A DNA stretch of 64,000 nucleotides, from NCBI RefSeq assembly GCF_040939455.1, contig NC_134108.1, positions 81,202,001 to 81,266,000 on the forward strand. Reading direction: 5' to 3'. The notes beneath the pieces were generated by a model. It was not told where the DNA came from and made no database searches. It saw nothing but the letters and a program-made list of their open reading frames with translations. This DNA is from Microcebus murinus (lineage: Eukaryota; Chordata; Mammalia; Primates; Cheirogaleidae). Both the position numbers and the translations under genes were made by a program. This document shows positions 1 through 12,484 of the stretch, piece by piece; position 1 is the stretch's first letter, and each line of letters begins with the position of its first letter.

Positions 1-900
1 AGAATTTAATTTAACATTTCTCCATCTACATTCATACATGCTATTGTATTTAGTTTCCTTTTCTTTCTCTTTCTTTCTCTTGTCGCCTTCCCTCCTCTGT
101 ATGCCCTCCCTTCTCTTGCATTTGCCAACTATTGGTATCAGGTTTGCAAACTTGATAAAATAAATTTGGAAGTTTTTTTTTTTTTTTTAGTTATATCACA
201 TGGTATTTTTAAAGAATTTATTATTGAAGCCATCTGGCCCTACAGTCTTTTCATATTTTCCTGGGAAAAAATTACTTTTTAAGATGGGTTTCGACCTAGC
301 ATATATTCTTTTTATTATTTCTGGTTTTGCTTGTGATCTCAGATACAAAGTTAGAGCATAAGGTTCCCTAGTACATAATCAAGGTAAGGATAATGGCCAG
401 CAGTTTGGTATAGGTCATGATCTGTGTTTTTATAAATATATTTCTATGTAAAATATTTCAAACATATAAGAAAAGACAGAAGTATAATGAATACCTGGGT
501 CCTTACAACACATCTTTGTCAAATTCGAACACTTTGTCTTTTTTTTATTTAATGCTTTGTGACTCTCAATGGCTTCATTGCTTTTGGAATTGAGTCTTGA
601 TGCTACCTGTATTGTGAATTTTAGCTACATTTTGATAGAGTTGTTTCTCATTGTTTTGGAATGTTTACTTTGAAAGTTTCATCATCTTGTGTGTTTTTTT
701 AATAATAAAAGTTTTATATGGATACATATTATTTTATATTAATATGTGTGTGTATAATACAAATGAATTGTAAGCTTAGCTATGCAGCCTACATGCTAGT
801 GACATTAGTTTTCTTTTACTTAATTACTATATAGGCAATACAGTACACTTGTCAGTAGTTCTGGCTCTTCAAACTAAACCTAATTTAATAGCATGGCTCT
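1..900. other. Unassigned AT-rich DNA with a possible L1M relic
   Basis: No gene or clear repeat over most of this stretch. It has a pyrimidine-rich TTTCTTTCT run near 61-85 and a T-run near 173-189. Positions 425-545 resemble the minus-strand 3' part of an old L1M element (the decayed motif set also seen near 9.3 kb), but divergence is high. Confidence 0.4.
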
Positions 901-904
901 TAAA

Positions 905-1095
905 AACAAATGCAATGAAGTCATCTAAATTTTGGCTCAGCTGTGCAACTCTGCACACATTACTATTCTAAGTTTCTTCATCTGTGAGACGGTGAAATAA
1001 TGGCAGCATTGTGGAGTTGCGAACAAAGCGTGTAAGGTGCTAGGCTCACCTATTGCATGGCAAGAATTCAATACAAATTTAGCTATTATTTGATT
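905..1095 (+). repeat. MIR SINE fragment (3' half)
   Basis: The order of words matches the MIR core and tail: TTTCTTCATCTGTGAGA, then AATAATGGCAGC, then a GTGCTAGGC-like segment before an AT-rich end. The element is ancient and decayed, and its limits are approximate. Confidence 0.6.
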
Positions 1096-1397
1096 TTAGA
1101 AAGAATTTTTTTTCCTAAAGAAGATTAAATTTTCCTTATATCCTGAAAGTTAGGAAATTTAACTCTGTTCACGTTGTTTTTATGAATTAGTAGTGTCTTC
1201 ACGTCCCAGGTAGATGAAAACATGTTTTACTTACACCTGTGAAAAAGGGCAGGTGTCCAACTTGCTGTGTCTTCTCAAAATCTCCCCCTTCTTTCTCCCT
1301 CCAAGTTCTCCTTTGGATCAGCTGGAGGGGAGGGTGTCATTGAAGTTGTATCACTTGGCATTGTCACAGCATACACTACTATAAGGAAAACATACCA

Positions 1398-1589
1398 GTG
1401 AGTCTAGTTTTGTCTGTTAGTGGCAAGAAGGGCATATGCTCACAAAGCTCACAATTTCTCAGCCAGGTGGAGGAGGAGTGGCTCAGTTTTCAGTTCCATT
1501 TAATCACCGTCAACTCTCACTTCGGATTTCCCACTTCCATGATCCCAAAGTTAGGACGTTGCTCTGTGCTTGATGATAACAGCTCATAG
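1398..1589 (+). other. Short ORF in unassigned DNA, not called as a gene
   Basis: A 63-codon open frame with no recognisable motif, signal peptide or membrane segment and no clear splice sites around it. Frames of this length are expected by chance. It is listed only to say it was examined; nothing supports translation. Confidence 0.1.
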
Positions 1590-1602
1590 CCTCATCAAAA
1601 TC

Positions 1603-1714
1603 GAAATGAACAAATATTTATTAACCTTTTATAATAAACAAGACAATGCTGCTTAAAAGAAATGAGCAAATATTTGTTGATCTTTTATAATAAACAAGAC
1701 GATGCTGTTTAAAA
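1603..1714. repeat. 56-bp direct tandem duplication, two copies
   Basis: Copy 1 is 1603-1658 and copy 2 is 1659-1714, abutting exactly. Both begin GAAATGA and end TTAAAA and share CTTTTATAATAAACAAGAC. By eye they differ at about 6 of 56 positions, all transitions (A/G and C/T), so this is an aged tandem duplication rather than an active microsatellite. Confidence 0.9.
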
Positions 1715-4700
1715 GAGAAGGGCTTCTGTAGTAGTGGCGATGGGATGGCAAACTCTCCGGGGCATTCAGCTTTCAGCCGTAGCACTTAGGGCAGATTATT
1801 GGTTGATGAAACTTGAATATGAAAACACCTGACTCACCAAATTATTTCCTAGAATAGTTAGCTGGGCGGAGGCTCACCAAGTTAATAACTAAACCCAACC
1901 CTCAAGTCTATTGGCAAAGGGCATATTTAAGCTTAATGACTCTGTATCCACCCAGAAAGATAAAGGAGGGTTTGATACCCTGTTCACTAGATTGGGAAGA
2001 GGAAAATGACTCATTAGGTACCTGGGATACTGAGTGAGTGGCCTGCACTGGAAATATTTTGAAAGGTGAGTTGAAGTTCTAAACCAGTCTTTCAGAGACT
2101 ACACCACATTCAGCCTGAGGCAGATGATGAATCAAGAAGGAAGGCTTATAAAAGACAGAAAATCTTGTGCAAGAGAAACATTGGGCAGAGCAAATAATCT
2201 TTGCATGATGAACATGTGAATCAAGGGTTATGCTCCCATAGAAAATGAGAAACTAGTTAAACACCTCCACAAGTTGAAAACATTTTCTGTTTAGCTATTT
2301 AACCATAATGTTAAATGACCTAAGGTATGTAAAGTATCTATCCCAGTGTCTGGATAGCATATAGGATCACTAAATGTATGTTTCTTCCCACCATCTCTGA
2401 TCTTTGATTTTTTTGGTTTGTTTGTTCAAGTGAAAAAGTACTTTAAGATGATATCTCCTTATGGTTTCACATAAGTTCATATTTTAAGGTATTAGTTCTA
2501 AAGTCTAGCATTCTCTGTTGGTTTTACTATTAATAATACCCGAATATGACAGCAAATTTAGTCATCTGTATCAGATTTCTGCCATTTAGTTCAGAAATTA
2601 TTTGAGGGGAACATTTTGAAATGAAGACTGTTAGCTCACCTTGGTATACTTAAGATTTGGCCAAAAAAACTATACATATAGCAAGAATATAAATTTTAAA
2701 AGTATAACTGGTAACTCCATGTAGTTACTCATTTTTGAATGCTAAAGTACTAGTGTTGACATTTTAAATTTGGAACTAATCTTTCTGGTTCTTTCTCTGA
2801 GAAAATAAATGATGCTTCACAATATTAGCAAAGTAAAGTACCTTTTTAACTCTTCCACAATAAATTAATCCTTGGGCTAGAAAAAAGTAATTCTACAAGT
2901 ACCATTAAAAGTCATTTCATTCAGAATCAGCATGACAAACACTCTCACACATAAAATCAAATATATATAAGAAATGAACAATCTAAAATATTAATATTTG
3001 GGTGCTTCTTTTTCAGCTCCACCCAGTCACCTATTTCATGTTTACTTAAAGTGCTTAGGCAATCATTTTATATATTTAGAACTTCATTAAACTTAAGTGT
3101 ATTAGATAACCTCAAAATAATTTTTTGACAACATTTAGTCATGTATCTCTCACTCAGTAATGTTTTACTAAAGTTTTTGCTTTCTAGAATATGCAAACAT
3201 TACTATCTGCAAAAACAAAATATAGGTTAAAATAAAACATCATGAGGATTTACTTGACTGAGCATATATAGAATTCTGACAGACTGGATTTTAACTCTTT
3301 TGAGAATCTACCTTCCTATTTCACAGGCAGCCTTCCTTCTGCCCATCTGCTCCAACAAACACCCTTTTGGGGAAGTTTAACCTCAATAGATACAACCTTG
3401 TTGTTGGGCCAGTCTATCTGCAGACAGGATGTAACTTGTAAGAAGGAGAAGCACTGGTGTGCCAGAAAGATTGTGGCCGCTGCCAGCTGAGAGGCAAGTC
3501 TGCCGCTTCCTTTTGCTTTGCTACCAAGTATATGCATGCCTCAGAATCAGGCCACTGTAACTCAGGAGGAGGAGCTGTGACTGATACCAGGCTCTTTGTA
3601 AGGAATAGGGGAGAATGCAGGATGCAGAATAATTGAAGGGGAGCTGATGCTCCCCAAAACAGGAGAAAAGAATGGTCTGAAGATTTCAAATACTTGACAA
3701 CTTTGTCTTCTTATCTAGGGCCAGTGTGCGTGAGTATATGAGTGCATGTGTGAATGTGTATACAGGAAGGAACTAGCATTGTGAAATAACTCCAAACACA
3801 ACTGGTCAGCCTGCCTCCCTTTGAAAAACAACAATTAAAAAAAAAAAAAACTACTTTGAATAATCTCACAACAGGAAATAACACAATGGAAACTGGAGAA
3901 TTGTGATGTGGAAAAATCTAAGAACTTAGTATAATAGAGGCTGGATAATTAAAATAGTACATATAATTGAAGTTGAGAATAAATACAAAGGGAATTTTAG
4001 GAACCCAGTTTAGTTTATTAGGCACCAAGTAAAATAATGAAACTAATGAGTCAACCATTTGCTAGGTTTTCCAGTGTATCAATAGAATGTTAGTATTCTC
4101 ATCTTCAATTATTTTTGTTACCTATATTCTCTTTGAATTGCAACTTTCTTAAATTCAAATAATACTAGCAAAGAGCAGAAAAAGGATTGATTGCATAGAT
4201 TTGGAAAAAACAAAAGTGTTGGTAGTTTAAAAAATCTAACTAGTAAAGATGAATATGTTATTATACATTAAAAAAGGCATATGAGTCATAATTTAGTCAA
4301 ATTAGGACAAGCTCCTCCTTCTATTATGAAGTAGAGATGCCACATATGTGACTAGTTATTAGAGAGTTTATTGGTTTATTGTGATAGAATATCTACTAAG
4401 AACACAGTCCTAAAAATTATTTATACCCACATCTAATGTAGATGGTTATAGAAGAGGATACTGAAGTCATAATATACCACACCAAAAAATACCATGGTGG
4501 AAAGTGTTAAGGCATTAGGTTCTTTCCCTGTCAATTCTAATTTATTATCTTTGTAGTCTGTCTCATTTTAAGACCTGTAGTTCCCTTCTCCTTTTGGATA
4601 CAGAACACCTATGTTTGTCTTAGTATGAATCTTCTTCGAGTGGACTTTGACTTTTTTTAATTGACTGTTTTGTTTTGAGGAAGAATGTCAAAAAAGGGAA

Positions 4701-6720
4701 GAAGTGGAGCAAACGGAGTTGAAGATGTGCTGCTGCTGCAAAAAATTTCATTGATTTTTCTAGTTTTGCCTGGTGGGAAGCCTGCTAATTGTCATTTATA
4801 CTAGCCTCCCATAGTTAGTGGAAATATTAATATATGAGAAACTGAAGTTCAGTGGCAGCTACTCACAGACTCATTGTTTAGAACTTGTTTATTCTGAAGA
4901 ATTTGTCTTATAAACTTTATTTATAAAGTGCACCTTACTATTTTTATATTAGTTCTTTACTTATCACTTTAATTTTCATTCTCACTTCCTCTGTTTGCCT
5001 CAATTTGATTCATTGCCCTTCAGTAAGTTGTCTTGTGACTCCTTCACCCACCCATTCCCTAAATGTGTTGTTTATATTGACAACTGACTTCTTGAAAGGG
5101 TGAAAGTAATGATTCTATCTATTAGGGAGGTCTACTATTAATCCTATATTGTTGTTTTGTGAACAATTATTAAGATACTTAATTGTATCTTTGAAATGAT
5201 CATTGAAGAGATTGCTTATATACACTCAAAACAACTTACAACAAACTACTTAATGTCAAGTTGAACAAAAATGCATTTATTTACACAAATGACTTACAAT
5301 AGTTAATTCTAGAATGTCTATTATGTTAGTAAAGCATTGTATGGGAATTTTAAGAACTATTTAGGTGGGGGATAAAGTCTCCTAGACTTTTATACTAAGT
5401 ATGAAAATACAGGTATGAGACTGATATTTCTTTGACTAACCCTTGTACTTTATATAACTTGTTCTATAATCAGATATGTAATCTTTTAGAGTAGCTGAAA
5501 GGATATTAAAACAATGATCTTTCAACCTTGCTTTTCTTTTCCAGTAGCTAGCTTACACGTTAATCAGCATATTCAAGCTTCCTTCTCATTAGTTTTAAAA
5601 AATTCTAGGAAATACTTTCCATAGTATGCTGTGAGAGATTTTATTATAGGATTAAAAACCTTTCAGCAAACAATAGGGGCGTTAGGCAGGGTCCAGGTAT
5701 TCTGTCTCATAAGCCAACACTACACTTTAGGTGACTCTTGAAATGGACTACATTTAATTATTTTCTAGTTTGTTTTATGGCAAAAGCAGTCATGTTAAAA
5801 TTTTTTCATGCCTTGTCTTACCTCAAATTCTCTATCCTGGGCCAATCTGCTATCTCGTTTCTACATTCAGGACATTGGTAAAGTTGCTGGGAAAAAGTGC
5901 AAAAGCAGTTCACATATTTCATTAAATGTTTACTGAGCACTCTATGTGGCTTAAAAAAGTTGTTTTTTTGGGGGGAGGGACACCTCAGCCAGGCTCCTGT
6001 CATTAGCTACTCCTGATCCTCCCTGCCACGATGACTTCTCCTACTTAGCTGCAGATGGCTTTTCTTGTACCTTATAGAAGAAACTGAAGCACCAAGTGGG
6101 AACTCTTTCAGCTTTAGCAACTACAAGCTTATCTGCTTACACATACAACCTTTCAGTTTTCTTTCTCTCTCATTGGAAGAAGTGGCCTTCTTTTGATGAA
6201 GGCCAACCCATTCATTTGTGCTCCTGACCACAGACTAATGTTCTTGTGCCTTTGATCCATCATTTATCTGTTCTCTCTTCTTTATTTTTCCACTGATCTC
6301 TTGTGACAAGCCTTAGTCTTCTGCCCAGGCCATAAATGAGGATGGTCCACAGGCTCAGTTCTTATCCTTTTTCTTCTCTCATTGCACACATTGCGAAGGA
6401 GAACTTATTCACATCCATGGCTTCAACACTGACGTTAAAGCCATCTACATCTGCCTCCAGTCCTGACTACTCTTCTGAGCTCCAGGTGCCCACAGGACAC
6501 CTCTACCTATCTTCTCAAAGATACTTCAATCTTAAAATTTGTCCAAAATGAATCCATTATAATTTAGTGTCTTTTAAAACAAACTTCTCTTTTGTATTCT
6601 TGTTAGTGAATAGTACTATGATTGTCTGATCCTGAAACCTAGGGACTATCTTTATCTCTTCCTCCTCTTTTATTATCCACTTTCAGAGAATTACCAAGCT
6701 CTGTTGAATTTAGTAATAAA
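1715..6720. other. About 5 kb of unassigned single-copy-like DNA
   Basis: No gene and no repeat that I can name. AT-rich throughout, with a somewhat GC-richer patch at about 3300-3700 and an A-run at 3837-3850. A short ATG frame at 4687 is preceded by GAGGAAGA and gives about 38 codons with no recognisable family. Nothing here justifies a CDS call. Confidence 0.4.
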
Positions 6721-6721
6721 T

Positions 6722-6960
6722 AATTGTGCTGAATATGGGCAAGGCATTTTTAAATATATTATCTCAATCTTCATAGTCACTGTATTATGTGAGTGGCTAT
6801 TAATATCTCCATTTTAAAGTTAAGAAAAATGAGGCACAAAGAGGCAAAATAACTTGCTTTGGTCACACAGGTAATGAAAGGTAGAGAAGGGATCTAAACC
6901 TAGCCAGATTAACTACAGAGCTGGAATGTTAACAATCACACTATGCTGGGCCTACAAAAG
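6722..6960 (+). repeat. MIR SINE
   Basis: Near full-length MIR pattern. A GCTGAATATGGGCAAGGCA start region is followed by TATTATCTCAATCTTCATA, AAAATGAGGCACAAAGAGG, a CTTGCTTTGGTCACACAGG segment and a final TTAACAATCACACTATGCT. The order and orientation match the plus-strand MIR consensus. Confidence 0.8.
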
Positions 6961-7690
6961 GCCAGGATCCTAAATATCTCTTCAGATAATTTCCTTCTTT
7001 TTTTCCCCTCCTTTTGGTAGACTTGGTTCATGTGCTCCTTATTTCTTGCCTGTGTAACTTCTTACAACCTGCTGCCCCCAAATTCATTTTCCAAGGTATT
7101 TCTTGTTAATTAGTCCTCATCAAATTTGGGGGGGAGGGCATTGGCTAAATCTATAGATTTGAATCTTTGTTTTAGGAAAGTCATATTCAATTAAATACTT
7201 GAATTTTTCCTGTTCCAAGTATTCTCTTCTTCCAGAATAGTAATTATTTGTATGTTGTCTATATTTACCATCTTCTTTCTTATCACTTTACCTCTTTGTT
7301 CTTTCTAATTTCATTTTATGTTATTTCCTCAAGGCTATCCTCTGTCTCAGACTGTTTGTATCCATATCTGTTTTACCTTTTGTTGATTCTAATGGTAATT
7401 TCAGCTCTGTGATAGTTTCATTTTATTCTTCTATTCATCCCTGAGCTCCATAGACTGCTTTTCATCTCCTATTCTTTCTTCCTTTCTTTTTTTGATATCT
7501 TGTTAGTATTTCAAGTTCATTTGTTAAGGAAAGCCAACTTTCCTTTAGTTTCTCTGAGTCTTAGATGAATTATTTGTTTGAATTTAGCCTATTTTTCTAG
7601 GAATAGGTCCTGAAATTCTGTGTTCTTTATATACCTTTTGGTTTTTTTCCTCTGTATTTTTTCTTTAGAATCTAAACAATCTAGAAATTT
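6961..7690. other. Unassigned T-rich DNA
   Basis: Strongly T- and CT-biased on the plus strand, which suggests decayed reverse-oriented LINE sequence, but no diagnostic motif allows a family call. No gene is seen. Confidence 0.35.
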
Positions 7691-8280
7691 TACTCCAGAT
7701 ATTTGCTCCAGAGAAACTTTTGCACTCAGCACCAAGAGGTATCTCTAAGAATGTTTATAGCATCATCCTTTGAAAAGAAAAAAGAAAAACCCAAACTGGA
7801 AACAACTCCAAATGCCTTCTATATGAATACAATAATGAGTATTTTAGGATATATATATATAGAATATACAACATTTACAATGAATAAAGTAGAGATACAT
7901 TCATTGGCATAGTAAATCTAAAAATATAATGCCGAAAGAAGAAAAGTCATTGAAGAATACTACTACATGATTTCATTAATATAAAGCTTAAAAACATGTA
8001 AAAACAAAGCAATACACATAACTATATATACCACATACATGTGGTAAAACTGCAAAGAAAACCATGGAGTGATATTCACAAAATTCAGGATAGTGTTTTC
8101 CTCTTATGGGGCAGAAAGGGAAACAAAGGTTTTGGTTATTTTCTATTTCTTAAGCTGTGTGGTGAGTACATGGGTGTTTGTTTTATTATTATTCTTTAAA
8201 ATGTACGTATAAATTATATTACCTTATTTGTATAATATATTTTATTAAAGTAAATCTAATTAATTTAAAAACACATAGTA
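7690..8280 (+). repeat. L1M-type LINE 3' fragment
   Basis: The end of ORF2 and the 3' region of an old L1 in plus orientation. Recognisable blocks are ATGTTTATAGCATCATCCTT, CCCAAACTGGAAACAACTCC, a tract resembling ACTATATGATTTCATT at 7961-7980, and TTCACAAAATTCAGGATAGT at 8077-8096 leading to a GGGG-containing 3' part. It has many stops and no coding potential. The segment 7911-8151 is duplicated at 8701-8940. Confidence 0.75.
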
Positions 8281-8700
8281 ATGTTAGGTTCCTTTTCTTG
8301 CTTCAGAAAGTAAATCACAGGAAATTGTAAGCATTTTAAGGATTCATTTGCGTGGGAGCAGTGGATACCAACTCTGGTACTAAATTATTTTTAAGTTTCT
8401 AATTATTCTGTAACTTAAAACAAATAATACGATACATATAGACACACCATCTAAAACAGTCTTATCCAGGTGTCAAAAGAGTGCTAGTCAATTAAAATAA
8501 TGAAATGATAAACCACAGTCATCGGCTATAGTTTCATCCATCATAGTTTTAGTTTCGTCTCTAAGGTTAAACACTAGTAGATGAAAATAGATCGAGGAAT
8601 AACTTCAAAGTGGCAAAATGATATGCTTTATCCTTGTAAAACTCAGAAAATCACTCATCTTCCCCTTTAGGACACATACTATTTCTTCATATGTGGTAAT

Positions 8701-8940
8701 AGTCAATCTAAAAATATAATGCCGAAAGAGGAAAAGTCATTAAAGAATACTACTACTGATTTCATTAATATAAAGCTTAAAAACATGTAAAAACAAAGCA
8801 ATACACATAATTATATATACCACATACATGTGGTAAAACTGCAAAGAAAACCATGGAGTGATATTCACAAAATTCAGGATAGTGTTTTCCTCTTATGGGG
8901 CAGAAAGGGAAACAAAGGTTTTGGTTATTTTCTATTTCTT
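8701..8940 (+). repeat. Second copy of a 240-bp L1-derived segment (local duplication)
   Basis: Nearly identical to 7911-8151, offset by about 790 bp. By eye there are about 5 differences: AGTCAATC for AGTAAATC, GAAAGAG for GAAAGAA, CATTAAAG for CATTGAAG, a 1-base loss with substitution in TACTACTGATT, and ATAATTAT for ATAACTAT. The L1 sequence upstream of copy 1 (7690-7910) is absent here, so this is a duplicated internal piece rather than an independent L1 insertion. Confidence 0.9.
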
Positions 8941-9304
8941 TCTTTCTTGGGAGCCATAGAAACCATGGCTGAAAACATTGTTGGGACAAGCCAACACGAC
9001 TATTTTTAAGACTATGATGATTTTGAATGTAATGAGCACTGAACTAGTAAGTCATATGGAATTAGGTTGATGATATATTTAGCATCGAATGGATCCTGGC
9101 AACCTCTGACCAAATGCCTTCCAATTAAACATCAGAACAGCTCCAGGGTGTGAGTCCTCTGGGTCAGTACACAAATAAATATTTACATAAACCTGCTGCA
9201 CAGCTGTACTCTAGTAACTTAATAGTCCACATGGAGAACCAACTCAACTGTCTATACTAGGAATTTCTAGTAACTCTTTTGGGCTTAATCAACTAAATGT
9301 GTCT
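8941..9304. other. Unassigned DNA
   Basis: No gene or repeat recognised between the duplicated segment and the next L1M relic. Confidence 0.4.
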
Positions 9305-9760
9305 TTTAAAAACATTTTTAACACTTCATTGTGAAATATAACATACATACATAGAAATGCACACAACACAAAAATAGGCATGGTTATTTTACAGGAAACA
9401 TCAATGTAACCACCACACCAGTCAAGAAGTAAAACATGGCCAGCATTCTAGTGGCTCCTATGCGCCTTTCCTTATGCCAACCTCTTTTGTATCCTTTGGA
9501 GGGAATCACTATCCTGGTATTTTTGTTAATGAATTCTTGGTTTTGCTTTATAGTTTTGCTGTCTAACTATGCATTCCCAAACAATATAGTTTAATTGTTC
9601 CTGTTTTTAACCTTTATAAATGGAATCATAGTATTTATGTTACTGTGTCTTGCTTCTTTTACTCAACATTATATTCCATTATACCTGGATTCATTCATGT
9701 TGTCATATATAGATGTTCTCTTTAGCTCCTGAATCTTTCTTATATCATCCGGCTGCCCTG
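9305..9760 (-). repeat. L1M-type LINE 3' region, reverse orientation
   Basis: On the plus strand the order is CATTGTGAAATATAACATAC, a CACCACACCAGTCAAGAAG segment, ATAAATGGAATCATAGTAT, TTACTCAACATTATATTCC and ATTCATGTTGTCATATA. This is the reverse complement of old L1M/HAL1-type 3' regions. It is heavily diverged and non-coding. Confidence 0.65.
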
Positions 9761-9869
9761 TTTTGTAACTTATACAGCACTCAAGGGGATGGGAGGTATC
9801 AATAATTCTACTTTGGTATGCGTGTAATTATAATCAACCTGGCCCTTCCACAATATAATAATATTTTTA

Positions 9870-10035
9870 AAAATTATAGCATGTATAGGGTATCTGCCAT
9901 GTGCCAGGACTTCATGAAGCAGTCTGCTCATATACTATTGCTCTACTCAAGATAATTCTGCCTAGAATGTGGATTGTAGCATACTCTTTTTATGGATAAG
10001 AAATTGAAATTCAGAAAGATAAAGTAAATTCAGAG
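9870..10035 (+). repeat. MIR SINE fragment
   Basis: A TATCTGCCATGTGCCAGGAC segment followed by TTTTTATGGATAAGAAATTG and CAGAAAGATAAAGTAA matches the MIR core and tail. The core is decayed. Confidence 0.65.
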
Positions 10036-10399
10036 TGTAGCCTTTCTGAGATTAGTTATCAGTAGTACAAATATTATTATTTTTTTACTATTGTATTCAT
10101 GTTAAGAGAGTAAATGAGTAAACTTGCCATTTCATAGTAGTCTTTTCCTATCTCACCAAGCTCTTGGTATTTTGCTTTAATGTTCCATTGGCACTTGCAT
10201 GCAGATAAGAAACTGAAACTCAGAAAGATGAAGATAACAGCCTCAAAGTAAAAGTTTTTCCTCTATTATTCACCCAGTGCTAACTTCTTTCTGTCTATGG
10301 CACCTACAGAATACTGTGTGTCAACTTCTTTCACAGGAGTAGTAGGTCATGGAGGGGATTCTCCTGTTGTAGGAATCCCAGAGGATGGGAGTCTAGACA

Positions 10400-10545
10400 G
10401 CAAGGGAGTAAGGGTGGAAAGAGCACGGAACTAAGGGTTAGGCTGCATCAGTTCTGCACTTGACTGTCATTATCTAGGTATGTGACCTTGGGTAAGTAAT
10501 TTATCCTCTCTGGGGCTCAGTTTCATCATGTGAGGGTATTGGTCA
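10400..10545 (+). repeat. MIR SINE fragment
   Basis: Contains the characteristic TGTGACCTTGGGTAAGTAAT and TCTCTGGGGCTCAGTTTCAT blocks of the MIR core in plus orientation, with a preceding AGAGCACGGAACTA segment. Confidence 0.8.
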
Positions 10546-10690
10546 GTCATTTTCAAACTGAAGTTCATCCTGAGTTTTTGTTTTAAAAGCAGGCTTCTGA
10601 GCCTCGGTAAAACTTCTCAGACTGGGAATCAGTATGTTTAACAAGCTCGCCAAGAGATTCTGATGCTCACTATAAGGGAGAACGGACGAG
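10546..10690 (+). repeat. MER5-like DNA transposon remnant
   Basis: Words such as GACTGGGAATCAGTATGTTT and AGATTCTGATGCTCACTATA resemble the 3' half of MER5-type hAT MITEs. The termini are not clear. Confidence 0.4.
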
Positions 10691-10699
10691 GCAGGTGAT

Positions 10700-12000
10700 G
10701 GCCCAAGTCCCCTCTGATTTTAAAATTCTGGGATAGAATTTAAACTTCTGGAACTTTAGTGTCTTTCATCAGAGCTATCTATGTGCTTATTTCAGAGTTC
10801 TGTGAGTTTTGTTAAAAATAAACATGAAGTCATTATAGGTCAAGCTGCTAAGTAAATGCTGATTATCACTGCTGTGAGTAAACGACAATAGCATAGGTCT
10901 AGGGTGCTAGTTATCAAAATAGCTTGGGATTGTTTGATGTTCGTAAACTGAATGAAAAATACCCATAAAAATACCCAAGTGGGATTGCATCCATATTATT
11001 AAAACTATTAATACAGTGTAGCAGGAAAACGCAGTATAGTCTCTTGATAGGACACAGCAGCGTCGATATGACTAACAATGGATAATATATAGAATGCTGT
11101 GCAGTTTTATTAGGAAGACTAAGTAGTTGTTTATACTCTCAAAACAACTTTAAAAGTCAGCTCATTTAATTATAAAATATGCCAAATATATCACCCAACA
11201 GATTGGAGACAGTCTGTTGGCTGGTTTATTTTTACTTTGATATTGCATTCCTTACATGTTTTTCAAATTCTTTAGTGACTATTATTAGGGGGAAAATATC
11301 TCCTTATAATATTTAATACTTTCCTGGGGCTATTCTTTGTATTCTGAGGAATTGGAGTCACCCAATTAATTGCTCTCATTTTTTGTGTGTTTTCTTTTTC
11401 AAGGCAATAACCAACCTCAAATTTTGTAATTTTGCCTTTTCTCACCCAACATACTCTGCAGTGGTTCTCCAACCTACTTCTGAGGACAGGGGTGCACACC
11501 CATCACTGAGAAGACTCGAAAAGCAGCAGGGAGTCTCAGCTAAGGGGTGTGGCTACCACGGGAGGTGAAAACAGAATCTCCAGGAGTGTGTGTAATTCCA
11601 AAAGCTTCCCTGGTATTTTCCTCTAGTACTTGCATTGTAAAGCTATGTCCCAAACCTGTCAGATAGCAATTGTTCACATATTCAGTAGTGGGTTAGAAAG
11701 CTTAATATAGGAGTTGCTATCCTACTGTGGAAACAAGACATTACTATTTGAAATAAACAGAGAACTTTGATATCAAAATTATGTAAATGAATTATCAGGA
11801 GTGATACAATATTCAAAAGTATATGCTTATTGATCTCTACATTAATATAGACATTATTATTTATTTTTTAAATTAGTTTCCCCTTCTCATCTCCTTTCTC
11901 CCTTCTTTCTAGTCCACTAGTGAGGTAAGATGGATAAAATTATTTGGTAATGATTCTTACTTCCCTCCCCTCCTTTTTTAATGGAAGACTTGGAAGTTGA
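10700..12000. other. Unassigned DNA
   Basis: No gene. The short frames at 11272-11568 on both strands overlap each other and have no recognisable content. A CAGTGGTTCTCCAACC word at 11459-11474 recalls the terminus of a hAT MITE, but no partner end was found. Confidence 0.35.
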
Positions 12001-12410
12001 TTCTTGAAGGACAGGTGAGATTAGCTGAGAAAAAGCAGGCAGTATGTCAGTCAGGAGGGAGAGCATGTTCACGGCTTGGAGTGTAAGAACAGTGCAAAGT
12101 ACATCTTGGCTGGAGCAGGGAACGAGATGGTTAGAGGATGTCTAGGGAGAACCTACCCAGGTACAGTCAGATGTGAGGCTGAAGAGAGAATAAGAGTGCA
12201 TGAAGAAACTTTGAAGTGTTTTGAGTATCAGAATCACATGAAGCAACTGATGTTCTAGAAGATTTATCTGGTAGCAGTACAGAGGATGGCCTGGAGAGAA
12301 GAACAAAAAGAAGCAAGGAGAATAGGCGGGAGGATGGAAACAGGTCAGAGTCAAACAAGGAAGTCTTGACAGCAACTGAGCAACTGAAGAAAAGAGAGAA
12401 AGTGTCCATT
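12000..12410. repeat. Ancient interspersed repeat, purine-rich
   Basis: A long AG-biased tract with the pattern GGCTGGAGCAGGGAACGAGA, then GAAGATTTATCTGGTAGCAG and ACAGAGGATGGCCTGGAGAG. It resembles a common old mammalian interspersed repeat whose name I do not recall with certainty. A segment at 29470-29660 resembles another part of the same family. Confidence 0.4.
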
Positions 12411-12484
12411 ATGAAAAGAATTTGAATGCAATATCAATAGGACATATTTGGTGTTGGATTGAAAGAATAAGAGAGACAATATAG

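Noticed and set aside
4687..4803. A short ATG frame beginning with a basic serine-lysine-rich stretch, considered as a ribosomal-protein pseudogene
   Set aside because: Only the first few codons look similar to a basic N-terminus. The rest does not follow, and there is no poly-A tail or target duplication.
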